From the IMG/VR virus record IMGVR_UViG_3300035088_000013, positions 22,303 through 86,302 of that record: a stretch of 64,000 nt of DNA; one strand, given 5' to 3'. Positions within the stretch are counted from its first letter, which is position 1, and every line of letters starts with the position of its first letter. Shown one piece after another: positions 6,950-14,614 of the stretch. The position numbers were made by a program, and so were the translations under genes. This DNA is from a virus. The notes under the pieces were generated by a model. The model did no database searches. It saw only the letters and a program-made list of their open reading frames with translations, and was not told the DNA's origin.

Positions 6950-7386
6950 CCGGCCACCGGTGGCGGCCGGTGCCGCTGTGGCCGTCCGCGCGGCGGTGCT
7001 CGGCGTGCCGCCTGGTCGCGGCCCGGTTCGGCGGCGAGAAGCCGGGATCGTTCACCGCGTGGATGTCCGGCGGGGTCCTGTTGGGCACCAGCCAGCGGGA
7101 CACCGAGCCGGGGTGCCCGACCCCGTACGCCCCGAACGCGGGATCCGGCCCGAAGCGGGGCTGGCAGGCCGTCTACGGCGACGCCTCGAGGCAGGCGGTC
7201 CCCACCCCCGCGCAGGTCCGCGTCCTCGCCCAGGGCCTCGCCAGCGGCGACACGGTCCTCGAGGGCGGGCACCGTCCGGCGACCGTGGCCCGGATGCGCA
7301 CGTACGGGTGGCTCGACAACCGGTACCGGGTCACCCCGGCCGGGGCGGCGGCGTTCGGGCGGCGCGGCGGCCGGGTGCCCGCCTAG
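6946..7386 (+). CDS. Hypothetical protein (146 aa)
   Basis: GTG start overlapping the upstream stop. Starts VTGHRWRPVPLWPSARRCSA. A CSAC motif near residue 18 is followed by a Gly/Pro-rich middle. The C-terminal part (TPAQVRVLAQGLASGDTV through RMRTYGWLDNRYRVTPAGAAAF) resembles a winged-helix segment. It converges on, and overlaps, the minus-strand gene at 7383-7661. Confidence 0.65.
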   Translation: MTGHRWRPVPLWPSARRCSACRLVAARFGGEKPGSFTAWMSGGVLLGTSQRDTEPGCPTPYAPNAGSGPKRGWQAVYGDASRQAVPTPAQVRVLAQGLASGDTVLEGGHRPATVARMRTYGWLDNRYRVTPAGAAAFGRRGGRVPA

Positions 7387-7661
7387 GCCGTGGGTGGCGG
7401 GGCGGGCGGGACGGCGATCCGGTTCACCTCGAGGACGAACGTCTGCGCGTCTACGTTGATGGCGAGGGTGTTGCCGGTGAGCCGGTCGACCGCGGCCACG
7501 TGCTCCCCGCCGTCGATCAGGGCGGCGAGGTAGGACACGAACCTTTCCACGCCCATCGGGGGCGGCTCGTGGACGGCCGCTTCGCGGCGCAGCCCGCAGA
7601 ACCGGCCGCCGACGTCGTACATGCACGTTCCGGCCGCGCTGATCAGGAATGGGTGGCCCAT
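7383..7661 (-). CDS. Counter-oriented hypothetical protein (92 aa)
   Basis: The only complete minus-strand gene inside the rightward cassette array. Starts MGHPFLISAAGTCMYDVGGR and reads through with G/C third positions, unlike the opposite frames. Its stop overlaps the stop of 6946-7386. No cassette or obvious promoter faces it, so it may be weakly expressed or act from readthrough. Function unknown; the beta-rich C-terminus contains FVLEVNRIAV. Confidence 0.55.
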   Translation of the reverse strand: MGHPFLISAAGTCMYDVGGRFCGLRREAAVHEPPPMGVERFVSYLAALIDGGEHVAAVDRLTGNTLAINVDAQTFVLEVNRIAVPPAPPPTA

Positions 7662-7702
7662 CCCGGGGAGTGTACGGGGCCGGGAAACCCCCGCATCGCC
7701 TG

Positions 7703-7763
7703 TTGACATCGCGTGCGGGATGGTGTTTACTTGGTTTGTGAGCGGGGGGCTGGAGCCCCCGCC
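7703..7763 (+). promoter_or_regulatory. Promoter-hairpin cassette (copy 8)
   Basis: TTGACA (7703-7708), 17-base spacer, TTTACT (7726-7731), hairpin GGGGGGCTGGAGCCCCC (about 7744-7760). Drives 7785-8144. Confidence 0.85.
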
Positions 7764-7784
7764 CCGAGCGCCCGGGAGGCCCCC

Positions 7785-8144
7785 ATGTTCACCACCTACG
7801 AGATCCTCACCGCCCGCATCGGCGCGACGTTCGACGGCCTGATCGTCGCGGACCGGTCCTGGCCCGCGGACGCGCCGAAGCCCGGCCCGGAGCTGGAGCC
7901 CGGCTCGGACGCCTGGTACGAGGCCATCGGCCCGGCGGGCACGGTGTACCTGACCTCCGACGGCCGCGGAGCGAACACCTACGGGTGGTGCGAGTGTGGC
8001 GGACAGACCGGCCAGGTGTGGTTCGACTCGCCCGGCATCGGCGAGGGCCAGGTGTGGGTGCGCTACGAGCGGTACACGCCCGCGGGGCGGGAGGCGCACG
8101 GGTGGGTGCACCAGGGCTGCCGGATGCTGCTGCAGGTCGGCTGA
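7785..8144 (+). CDS. Hypothetical protein (119 aa)
   Basis: ATG preceded by GGGAGG. Starts MFTTYEILTARIGATFDGLI. Beta-rich and aromatic (TYGWCECGGQTG, VWVRYERYTP) with three Cys and an ending HQGCRMLLQVG. Single-gene unit, closed by a large palindrome at 8152. Unknown function. Confidence 0.7.
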   Translation: MFTTYEILTARIGATFDGLIVADRSWPADAPKPGPELEPGSDAWYEAIGPAGTVYLTSDGRGANTYGWCECGGQTGQVWFDSPGIGEGQVWVRYERYTPAGREAHGWVHQGCRMLLQVG

Positions 8145-8151
8145 GCGGGCC

Positions 8152-8179
8152 GGGGGTGTTGGCGATCGCCAACACCCCC
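8152..8179 (+). other. Perfect 28-base palindrome, terminator- or operator-like
   Basis: Arms of 14 bases meet at a central GGCGATCGCC, making the whole of 8152-8179 self-complementary. It lies 8 bases after a stop codon and 23 bases before the next -35 box. It could end the upstream transcript or bind a dimeric repressor beside cassette copy 9. No T-run follows. Confidence 0.6.
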
Positions 8180-8201
8180 CGGATCGGTTACCGAAACCCT
8201 G

Positions 8202-8260
8202 TTGACATGACGCGGTTCATCGTGTTTACTTGACTTGTGCGGGGGGCTGGAGCCCCCGCC
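8202..8260 (+). promoter_or_regulatory. Promoter-hairpin cassette (copy 9)
   Basis: TTGACA (8202-8207), 17-base spacer, TTTACT (8225-8230). The linker is shorter than in other copies (TGACTTGTGC in place of TGGTTTGTGAGCGG) before the GGGGGGCTGGAGCCCCC stem. Drives 8281-9669. Confidence 0.85.
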
Positions 8261-8280
8261 CCGCCCCAAGGAGGCCCCCG

Positions 8281-8598
8281 ATGGCGACGATGATCCGCTG
8301 CGGCACCTGCATCAACCGGCACGCGACCGTCGCGGATGTTCGCGAGTGCGCCGCGGAGTTCTACGACTACCAGGCCCAAAGCGAGGGTGAGATCTACGCC
8401 GAAGCGGTCATGTCCTGGGTGATGGGCGGCGGGAACCCCGAGGATGCCTCCCTCTACGCGGGAGTGATCGCCCGCGGCGGCGTCTGGAACGGCGGCATCG
8501 CACCCCCCGGCGACGACGACGGCGACGACGAGCTGTGCGAGCACGGCTTGTCCGCCCGGCTGTGCGTCGGCCCCTCCCACTACCCCCTGGACATGTGA
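8281..8598 (+). CDS. Small zinc-binding-type protein (105 aa)
   Basis: ATG after AAGGAGG. Starts MATMIRCGTCINRHATVADV: a CGTC...RH...C N-terminal cluster followed by a helix, an acidic loop (DDDGDDE) and a C-terminal CEHGLSARLCVGP motif, a short Cys/His pattern seen in many actinophage small proteins. Likely binds zinc; role unknown. Confidence 0.7.
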   Translation: MATMIRCGTCINRHATVADVRECAAEFYDYQAQSEGEIYAEAVMSWVMGGGNPEDASLYAGVIARGGVWNGGIAPPGDDDGDDELCEHGLSARLCVGPSHYPLDM

Positions 8599-8614
8599 CC
8601 ACCACCCCCCCCGG

Positions 8615-8638
8615 CCCCCGGGCGATCCCGCCCGGGGG
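8615..8638 (+). other. Intercistronic 10-base-stem hairpin
   Basis: CCCCCGGGCG (8615-8624) pairs with CGCCCGGGGG (8629-8638) across an ATCC loop, between two genes of the same unit. No T-run follows, so it more likely stabilises or separates mRNA segments than terminates. Confidence 0.5.
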
Positions 8639-8667
8639 GAACGTCAACGTTCCGGAAAGGACACACC

Positions 8668-8961
8668 ATGGCGACTCTCTCCCGCGACCAGTGGGAAAAG
8701 CTGCTCGACGCACTGGCCGACCTCGAGGCCATCGACGAGGGCCACCAGCCCCACCCCGACGACACCGACTGCGCCGCGTTCGTCCTCGCCAGCACCGGCC
8801 AGATCGTGCGGTTCGGCGGGTTCCTCGCCCAGGCGTTGACCAACGCCGGGCTCGGCGACTTCGACCGGGACCTGTTCTACGACGATGCCCGCACGGAGAT
8901 CATCGACCGCGGCCGGGTGCTGCTGTACTTCCGGTCCGTCACGATCGCGAAGGGAGAGTGA
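8668..8961 (+). CDS. Hypothetical helical protein (97 aa)
   Basis: ATG after GGAAAGGA. Starts MATLSRDQWEKLLDALADLE. Predominantly helical and acidic, ending in a beta pair (RGRVLLYFRSVTIAKGE). No motif recognised. Confidence 0.7.
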   Translation: MATLSRDQWEKLLDALADLEAIDEGHQPHPDDTDCAAFVLASTGQIVRFGGFLAQALTNAGLGDFDRDLFYDDARTEIIDRGRVLLYFRSVTIAKGE

Positions 8962-8963
8962 GC

Positions 8964-9209
8964 ATGGATTGGACGATGCCCGCGGAGTTGGAGCCGTACC
9001 GGGAGCTGATCACCAACACCGGCGGCAACACCGTGGAAAGGCTGATGAGCATCTATCTGGCCGGGGGTGAGGCCGGTGCCCGGATGATGCAGACGAACCT
9101 TCCGGTGTATCTGATGGCGTGCATGTGCGGCGCGCAGATCGCATTGCTGCGGGTGCTGGTGCGGGAGGGGAAGCTCCCCGCGCGCGGCCCGGCCGCTGGA
9201 GCGCGGTGA
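8964..9209 (+). CDS. Hypothetical protein (81 aa)
   Basis: ATG with GGGAGAG upstream. Starts MDWTMPAELEPYRELITNTG. Residues 45-70 form a hydrophobic helix (LPVYLMACMCGAQIALLRVL), possibly membrane-associated. The stop overlaps the next ATG by one base (TGATG). Confidence 0.65.
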   Translation: MDWTMPAELEPYRELITNTGGNTVERLMSIYLAGGEAGARMMQTNLPVYLMACMCGAQIALLRVLVREGKLPARGPAAGAR

Positions 9210-9448
9210 TGGGCCGCGCGTACGAGAAGCGGATGGCCCGGTTGCAGGCCGCGCAGGAAGCAACCGGCCGCGCCCCGGCTCCGGCGGGGCCGATGCACCG
9301 GGCCAGCCGGGAGGCGTTCGTGCGCGGTTTCGGCCTGTCGGCGGCGGCCGTCAAGCAGTTGGTCGACCGGTGGGAGGCTGACGCGGTGGCCTGTTACGAC
9401 AAGGGGTTCGACGACGGGCGGGAGTGGCAGGAGGAGCAGCAGGGGTGA
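9209..9448 (+). CDS. Hypothetical helical protein (79 aa)
   Basis: Starts MGRAYEKRMARLQAAQEATG. Basic, helical N-terminus, Pro-rich linker, then AFVRGFGLSAAAVKQLVDRW and an acidic C-terminus. Coupled by a GTGA overlap to the next gene. Confidence 0.65.
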   Translation: MGRAYEKRMARLQAAQEATGRAPAPAGPMHRASREAFVRGFGLSAAAVKQLVDRWEADAVACYDKGFDDGREWQEEQQG

Positions 9449-9669
9449 AGCGGCGGGGGTGGCTGGAGCGGCTGAGAGCCGATCTGCCGGGCTGGTACGT
9501 GTGGGCGACCGGGTACGGGAGGCAGTGGCATGCGGTGCCGCTGGCGGGCGGCTGGCGGGTCGGCCGGGCTCCCCGGGGGGCTCCGGGGCGGATCGACGCG
9601 CCGTCGCCGATCGTGTTGCGCAGTCTGGTGCGTCAGAAAGAACGAGACAACCCCACTCCACCCTGTTGA
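9445..9669 (+). CDS. Small basic protein (74 aa)
   Basis: GTG start overlapping the preceding stop. Starts VKRRGWLERLRADLPGWYVW. Trp/Arg-rich. The terminal TGT TGA puts the stop codon (9667-9669) inside the -35 box of cassette copy 10. Unknown function. Confidence 0.65.
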   Translation: MKRRGWLERLRADLPGWYVWATGYGRQWHAVPLAGGWRVGRAPRGAPGRIDAPSPIVLRSLVRQKERDNPTPPC

Positions 9670-9726
9670 CATCCGAACGGGTGACGTGTTTACTTGGTTT
9701 GTGAGCGGGGGGCTGGAGCCCCCGCC
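9666..9726 (+). promoter_or_regulatory. Promoter-hairpin cassette (copy 10)
   Basis: TTGACA (9666-9671), 17-base spacer, TTTACT (9689-9694), hairpin GGGGGGCTGGAGCCCCC. It is the last cassette of the array and probably drives 9749-12896. Confidence 0.85.
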
Positions 9727-9748
9727 CCAACCCGGAGAGGCAACCACC

Positions 9749-10135
9749 ATGAGCCGTGAACTCACCCCCTGGGCCGCGACCGCGAAGGCCACCCGCACCG
9801 CGATCAAGGCCCGCCGTGACGAGCTGGGCATCCCGGCCACCGCCACGATCAAGGTCACCTCCGACTCCTTCGCCGGGGGCGCGTCGGTGGACGTGTGGAT
9901 CGGCGACGCCGACTCATGGGCGTGGCGGACCGCGACCGACCTCGATCGCGCCCGGAACACCTGGCTGACCCCGGGGGAGCGGGTCCTCACCGCACAGGCC
10001 AAGGCCACGGGGGACGCGATCGAGGCCGTCCTCCGGGAGGTTCGCACGGCCGGTTACATCTGGGGATCGGTCACCTACGAGGGCACCGTCATCGGATCGC
10101 TGGCCCGTGCGGGCTGGCAGCCGGGCCAGGACTGA
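9749..10135 (+). CDS. LPD29-like domain protein (128 aa)
   Basis: ATG after GGAGAGG. Starts MSRELTPWAATAKATRTAIK, then a KVTSDSFAGGASVDVWIGD strand pair. This helix followed by an SFAGG-SVDV pattern resembles the large-polyvalent-protein-associated domain 29 (LPD29) carried by phage and conjugative elements. Residues 60-128 hold more helices with no catalytic motif. Family assignment by eye only. Confidence 0.55.
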   Translation: MSRELTPWAATAKATRTAIKARRDELGIPATATIKVTSDSFAGGASVDVWIGDADSWAWRTATDLDRARNTWLTPGERVLTAQAKATGDAIEAVLREVRTAGYIWGSVTYEGTVIGSLARAGWQPGQD

Positions 10136-10152
10136 GAGAGAGGTCTACGGTC

Positions 10153-10407
10153 ATGTATTTGTTCGCGGACCCCGAGGCGATCATCTGCGCGGCGCGCATG
10201 ATCACCCGGGACTGGGGGTCGACCGGCTACGCGGTCTCGGCCGTCACCGGCGGCCCCCGCCGGTCGGTTGTCCTCGAGGTGACCTGCTCCGACGGGGGCC
10301 GGTTCCACGTCGGATCCACCCGGCACGGCAACACCACCCACGCCGACACCTTCACCCAGGTGCTCGACTGGCTCACCGCCCGAACCGAGGAGGAAGCACG
10401 ACCATGA
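10153..10407 (+). CDS. Hypothetical protein (84 aa)
   Basis: ATG after GAGAGAGG (about 10 bases). Starts MYLFADPEAIICAARMITRD. Alpha/beta, with SVVLEVTCSDGGRFHVGS as central strands and a C-terminal acidic helix. Overlaps the large gene downstream by 4 bases (ATGA), so the two are coupled. Confidence 0.65.
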   Translation: MYLFADPEAIICAARMITRDWGSTGYAVSAVTGGPRRSVVLEVTCSDGGRFHVGSTRHGNTTHADTFTQVLDWLTARTEEEARP

Positions 10408-12896
10408 GCGCCGACAACCCGGAAACGGTGCGCGCACTGCTGGTGCGGCCGGGCGAGGAGCCGCGGATCGCGAAGATCCCGACCGGCGACCAACCAGCAT
10501 ACGAGGCCGTCCGCGGCATGGTCGGCGGCACCCTCGAGGTGTTCGGCGGCGGCGACTGGCACGCCTACTCCGATGAGGACTACATCGCGAAGGACCTGCC
10601 CGTGAACGTGTTCGCGGCGCGCCTGCTCGAGGAGCTGGAGCCGGGGCGCGGCCGGGCGCACATCCGGGGGCCGGTGGTGTTCCTCGGCACCGGCGAGCAC
10701 GGCAAAGAGTACGACGTACCGTCCCGGATCGAGGATTTGGCCCGGCGGATGACCGCGGGATCCCTGCTCGCCGAGTGGACCGACGACGGGGCGATCCCCC
10801 TCGCCCCGGCGGCCGGGAAGGACGCGCAACTGTTGCAGGTCGCCGCGTCGATCATCCGGCAGACGGTGATCTCCCACGGCTGGAAAGACGTCGCGAACGC
10901 GGTCCCGTGCGTCCGGGTCGGGCAACAGGTCCTCGAACGGCTCGGGCACACCGCCGTGCCGGTGCCGGTGGGGTTCATGGCGTTGTCGGAGCTGTGCGCG
11001 CAAACCGGCGGCCGCCAAGGCCATTGCATCGGCGTCCTCGGCACCGGGCAGACCGACCCGCACGGCCCGAACGGGGGCAGCTGGGACGGGCATCTGGTGC
11101 TGCTGGTCGACGGGGTGTGGCTGCTGGACATCGCCGCACCCATGTTCGACCGCCCCGCGCAAGGGATCCGCATGCCGGAGGCGTTTCTGGCCCGGCTCCC
11201 CGAACCCCGGCCGGGCGGGCTGGCCGCGGGGGCGCGGCTGGCGATCACCCGCCGGGACGGGTCGGTGGTGCGGTACACGGTGAACGCCTTGACCTCCTGG
11301 CGGGACATGATCGACTGGGCGGGCCGCTCCGACCGGGTCGAGGCCGCGACCATGGAGGCGCTGCGGCTGCTCGGCCCGTACACGCGGATGGACGACGACG
11401 CGTACGGCGGCGAGCAGTGGCTGAAGCGGCCGTGGTATTGCGCCACCTGCCATCAAGGGGTGCGGCGGATGAACCTCCCCGACGGGACGGTCCAATACGC
11501 GCACGCCCGCCCGTGGGAGGTCACCGACGGCCACCCGGTCATGCCCGAGCAGATCGACGACATCACCAAGGTCAAGCTGGTCTGCGACTTCTGCCTGGAC
11601 CCGGACCCCGTATGGGCGTACACCGGCCCGAACATCATCAAAAAGTCGATCGTCTCCCCCCTCACCGGCCAAGTGGTTGCCCCGGGCAAGGAGGGCCTGG
11701 AGGGGCTGGGCACCCTCTGGTCGGGCTGCAACATCTGCGACCGGTACGTCCTCGAGGGCGACCTCGAGGGCCTCGCCGCGTCGGTGCTGCGGTCGAAAGC
11801 GAACCGCGGCACCCGCGACCCGCACGTCATCGCGGAATGGCGGCGCACCAACATGGCCCGATGGCAGCAGTTCATCCCGAACATCACCCGACGCCGGTTG
11901 ATCAACCCCCCGGCCCTGGACCCGATCAACCCGCGGAACATGCCGCGGATCCGTAACCGGCTGATCCGGTTCCTGTCCGACGAGAACTTCTCCGCGTTCG
12001 GCTCACCCAAGGTCATGATCCTGCCCGGGCCGGACGCGGGATTCCCCGACGACCTGACCGTCATGACGACCAACCCCGCCGAGGACGTGGGTGAGGCGTA
12101 CTGCGCCCGGATCGTGCGGGGGCTGGAGCTGGCGGAGCTGTACCACGTGTCGGAGGACTTCACCGGGCTGGCCTTGTCGTCCGGCGCGGACCTGACCGAC
12201 CTGTCGGTCACCCCGGAGGAATTGCCGTCCCCGCACGGCATGATCATGTGGCAGGTGCCGATCATGACCGCCGACGCCCGGCACACCCCCGGCGCGGACG
12301 AGGCGCAGATCATCTGCGCGTCGTGGACGACGATCTCCGGGCTCGGCGTGTGGATCAACTGGTACGTGCGCACCGACCAGATCAACCCCGGCAACACCCT
12401 CATGCGGGAGGCGGCGGGGTTGCTGCTGCCGTGGGCGAACGGGTCCGGCCTCCGATTCGGCGAACCCGTCAAGGGCACCGTGGGTGAGCCGGAGGACGGG
12501 CACCCCGCCCACGACCCGGACGGCATGGGCAGCTTCCGGACGCTTTTGGCGACGTGGTTTTTGATCAACCAGCCGGGCGTCGCGCAGCAGCAGGTCGAGG
12601 TGACCAACGACAAGCAGCTGATCAAACGCGCCCGGCGGGAAGGCCGTCAACCGCCGACGGTGCGGCTGGTCGACCTGCGGCACGCGAAGGCGCACCGGGC
12701 GGCGGCGGTCGACGGCGGCCCGACCGGCCGCCAGGTCACCGTCCGGTTCCCGGTCCGCGGGCACTGGCGTCGGCAGGCGTACGGGCCGAAGCGGGGGCTG
12801 CGCCGGTCGATGTATATCGCCCCGTTCATGAAGGGGCCGGAGGGTGCCCCCCTGAAATCCGGTGGCACGGTCCCGGTCGTGCGGGTCCTCCAGTAG
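10404..12896 (+). CDS. Multidomain protein: DUF3846-like head, Cys-His-Asp hydrolase-like core, zinc clusters (830 aa)
   Basis: Residues 1-115 (VRALLVRPGEEPRIAKIPTG through IRGPVVFLGTGEHG) look like DUF3846, a small phage domain. Residues 140-260 fit a transglutaminase/papain-like fold: Cys169 at the head of a helix (PCVRVGQQVLERLG), His230 in WDGHLVLLVDGVWL and Asp242 in LDIAA. Around residues 350-460 there are CATC, CDFC and CNIC pairs (zinc). The C-terminal 300 residues end with a basic motif (VRGHWRRQAYGPKRGLRRS) of unknown role. Probably an early effector that cleaves or modifies a host protein; substrate unknown. Largest gene of the left half. Confidence 0.6.
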   Translation: MSADNPETVRALLVRPGEEPRIAKIPTGDQPAYEAVRGMVGGTLEVFGGGDWHAYSDEDYIAKDLPVNVFAARLLEELEPGRGRAHIRGPVVFLGTGEHGKEYDVPSRIEDLARRMTAGSLLAEWTDDGAIPLAPAAGKDAQLLQVAASIIRQTVISHGWKDVANAVPCVRVGQQVLERLGHTAVPVPVGFMALSELCAQTGGRQGHCIGVLGTGQTDPHGPNGGSWDGHLVLLVDGVWLLDIAAPMFDRPAQGIRMPEAFLARLPEPRPGGLAAGARLAITRRDGSVVRYTVNALTSWRDMIDWAGRSDRVEAATMEALRLLGPYTRMDDDAYGGEQWLKRPWYCATCHQGVRRMNLPDGTVQYAHARPWEVTDGHPVMPEQIDDITKVKLVCDFCLDPDPVWAYTGPNIIKKSIVSPLTGQVVAPGKEGLEGLGTLWSGCNICDRYVLEGDLEGLAASVLRSKANRGTRDPHVIAEWRRTNMARWQQFIPNITRRRLINPPALDPINPRNMPRIRNRLIRFLSDENFSAFGSPKVMILPGPDAGFPDDLTVMTTNPAEDVGEAYCARIVRGLELAELYHVSEDFTGLALSSGADLTDLSVTPEELPSPHGMIMWQVPIMTADARHTPGADEAQIICASWTTISGLGVWINWYVRTDQINPGNTLMREAAGLLLPWANGSGLRFGEPVKGTVGEPEDGHPAHDPDGMGSFRTLLATWFLINQPGVAQQQVEVTNDKQLIKRARREGRQPPTVRLVDLRHAKAHRAAAVDGGPTGRQVTVRFPVRGHWRRQAYGPKRGLRRSMYIAPFMKGPEGAPLKSGGTVPVVRVLQ

Positions 12897-12916
12897 CCAC
12901 ACCCCCGCGGGAACGG

Positions 12917-12943
12917 CCCTCAGCGCGACGCTGGGGGCTTTTC
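12917..12943 (+). terminator. Hairpin terminator after the large early gene
   Basis: CCCTCAGCG (12917-12925) pairs with CGCTGGGGG (12929-12937), with one G-U, and is followed by CTTTTC. It closes the early region before the lysis block. Confidence 0.65.
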
Positions 12944-13055
12944 CCGTTGCGGCCCCGGCGTGGGGTGACCGGCCGGGGCGGCGGGGTGTGGCTGGTCGCT
13001 GGGGGATGTTGGTAAACGACCACGGGGCCGCCCGGGTTGTGCCTACGGTCCGGAT

Positions 13056-13604
13056 ATGACCGATACGGGGGACACGGCGGCGCTCGAGGGCGACAACCCA
13101 GAGCTGGACACGGAGGACGACGACCCGGAACTGGACACGGAGGACGACGACCCGGAACTGGATCTGGGTTCGGACCTGGCCGCCGAGCTGGACGACGAAC
13201 CGGACCCGGCCCTGGTCGACGGCGACCCGGGCGAGCCGGAGGAGCCTTTGCCGGTCTACACCGGCACCTGCCATGACGGGCCGTGGGACGGGCTGAAGCT
13301 GTCGATCCGGTACCCGAAGGGGTTCCTGCTGATCGACAGGCCGAGCGTCCAGGTGTGGATCTACGACCGGCACGAGGACACCGGGGACTTCTACGCGCGT
13401 ACCCCGGACCCGAAGGCACTTCTCGAGGACGGGGAGCGCAACCGGTGGCGGGCCGCGGAGGAACCGAACTACGACCTGCTGGTGCTGGGGTCGCAGATCG
13501 CCGAGGACGACCCCGGCGACGACGGCACCTTCGACGACGGCACCTCCGACGACGACGACGGCACCTTCGACGACGACGGCACCGGCACCCCGGGGGAGGC
13601 GTAA
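13056..13604 (+). CDS. Highly acidic repeat protein (182 aa)
   Basis: Starts MTDTGDTAALEGDNPELDTE. The N-terminal 60 residues contain three tandem copies of an EDDDPELD-type repeat, and the C-terminal 35 residues are Asp/Gly/Thr repeats (DDGTFDDGTSDD). Between them (residues 65-145) is a compact beta-rich domain containing CHDGPWDGLKLSIRYPKGFL. Net charge is strongly negative, as in DNA mimics, but position before the endolysin could equally mean a structural or lysis role. Confidence 0.65.
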   Translation: MTDTGDTAALEGDNPELDTEDDDPELDTEDDDPELDLGSDLAAELDDEPDPALVDGDPGEPEEPLPVYTGTCHDGPWDGLKLSIRYPKGFLLIDRPSVQVWIYDRHEDTGDFYARTPDPKALLEDGERNRWRAAEEPNYDLLVLGSQIAEDDPGDDGTFDDGTSDDDDGTFDDDGTGTPGEA

Positions 13605-13607
13605 GCG

Positions 13608-14456
13608 ATGGCGACGGTCGCGTACCAGCAGATGAAGGACTTCGCCAAGGGCTGGGAGAGGATCTTCCGGTCGGCGGTGTGCTCAGGAATCGCAGGTGAC
13701 AAACGCCACCAAAGGGCCGGAGGCTACCATATCGGCCGTAAGTATCAGAGCAGGTCGAACTACTCGGTGATCCGGCCCGACGACCGGCGCGGGCAAGGCC
13801 CCGACGACGGATCGTCCGCCGTGGACATCACCATGAACCGCTCCGACATGATCTTGTGCACCAACCGGTTGCGGGCCTGCTACAACAACCCGAACGACCC
13901 CCGCCGCAAGTACCTCAACGGCTTCAACGGCTGGATCGGGCGCGGCGCGGCGACCCGCTACGACGTCTACGCCCGGCGCACCAAGGCCGCCACTTCGGAC
14001 CATAAATGGCACGTTCACCTCGAGCAGCGCAGGCGCTGGATCCGGGACGCCACCAGCAACGCCGCGATCCTGTCGATCCTGCGCGGCGAGTCGGTGCAAA
14101 CCTGGCTCAAATCACGGGGGGTCAAACCGGCCGCCAAGCCCGCCCCGAAACCCGTCAAGCCCGCCCCGGGCAAGCCCGCCCCGAAGCCGAAACCGGCCGG
14201 GATCAAGGCCCCCCCATACCCGGGGCGCGTGCTGAAACGCAACGACCGGCAGGCCAAACCCGACGGGGCCGTCAAGCAGTGGCAGCAGCGGATGCGTGAG
14301 CGGGGCTGGACGTCGATCGGCCCGGCGGACGGCTTCGCCGGACGGAAGTTCGAGACCGTCGTCAAAGCATGGCAGAAGCAATGCCGACTCCCGGCGGACG
14401 GGCAGGTCGGCCCGAAGACGTGGCCGACCCCGTGGACCCGACCGCTGGGGGGCTGA
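13608..14456 (+). CDS. Endolysin: LAS-type peptidase plus peptidoglycan-binding domain (282 aa)
   Basis: Hydrolyses the host wall at lysis. Residues 30-140 form an M15/LAS-like zinc peptidase: His41 in GGYHIGRKY, Asp73 in SAVDIT and His135/His137 in KWHVHLE are the expected metal and catalytic residues. A Lys/Pro/Ala linker (PKPVKPAPGKPAPKPK) spans 155-195. Residues 200-278 form a PG_binding_1 domain (AVKQWQQRMRERGW, DGQVGPKTW). The signal peptide is absent, so a holin is needed; one lies at 15569. ATG is 4 bases after the previous stop. Confidence 0.85.
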   Translation: MATVAYQQMKDFAKGWERIFRSAVCSGIAGDKRHQRAGGYHIGRKYQSRSNYSVIRPDDRRGQGPDDGSSAVDITMNRSDMILCTNRLRACYNNPNDPRRKYLNGFNGWIGRGAATRYDVYARRTKAATSDHKWHVHLEQRRRWIRDATSNAAILSILRGESVQTWLKSRGVKPAAKPAPKPVKPAPGKPAPKPKPAGIKAPPYPGRVLKRNDRQAKPDGAVKQWQQRMRERGWTSIGPADGFAGRKFETVVKAWQKQCRLPADGQVGPKTWPTPWTRPLGG

Positions 14457-14460
14457 AGCT

Positions 14461-14510
14461 CGGCTGGCCACCCCGGCACCGACGCCCGCCGGGGTCCTTT
14501 CGGCCAGCCG
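14461..14510 (+). other. Two-tier hairpin after the endolysin
   Basis: Outer stem CGGCTGGCC (14461-14469) with GGCCAGCCG (14502-14510); inner stem ACCCCGGC (14470-14477) with GCCGGGGT (14488-14495). It begins right after the endolysin stop codon and includes CCTTTC on the descending side. Possible terminator or processing signal. Confidence 0.55.
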
Positions 14511-14614
14511 CCGCCGATCCTGTCACCCGCCCTTTCCGCCGAGCGCCAAATGGACCGGGGGAGCTGCCAGCAGGAGCGGACGGCACCCGATGAATCAAGC
14601 GGCGTCACATAGAT

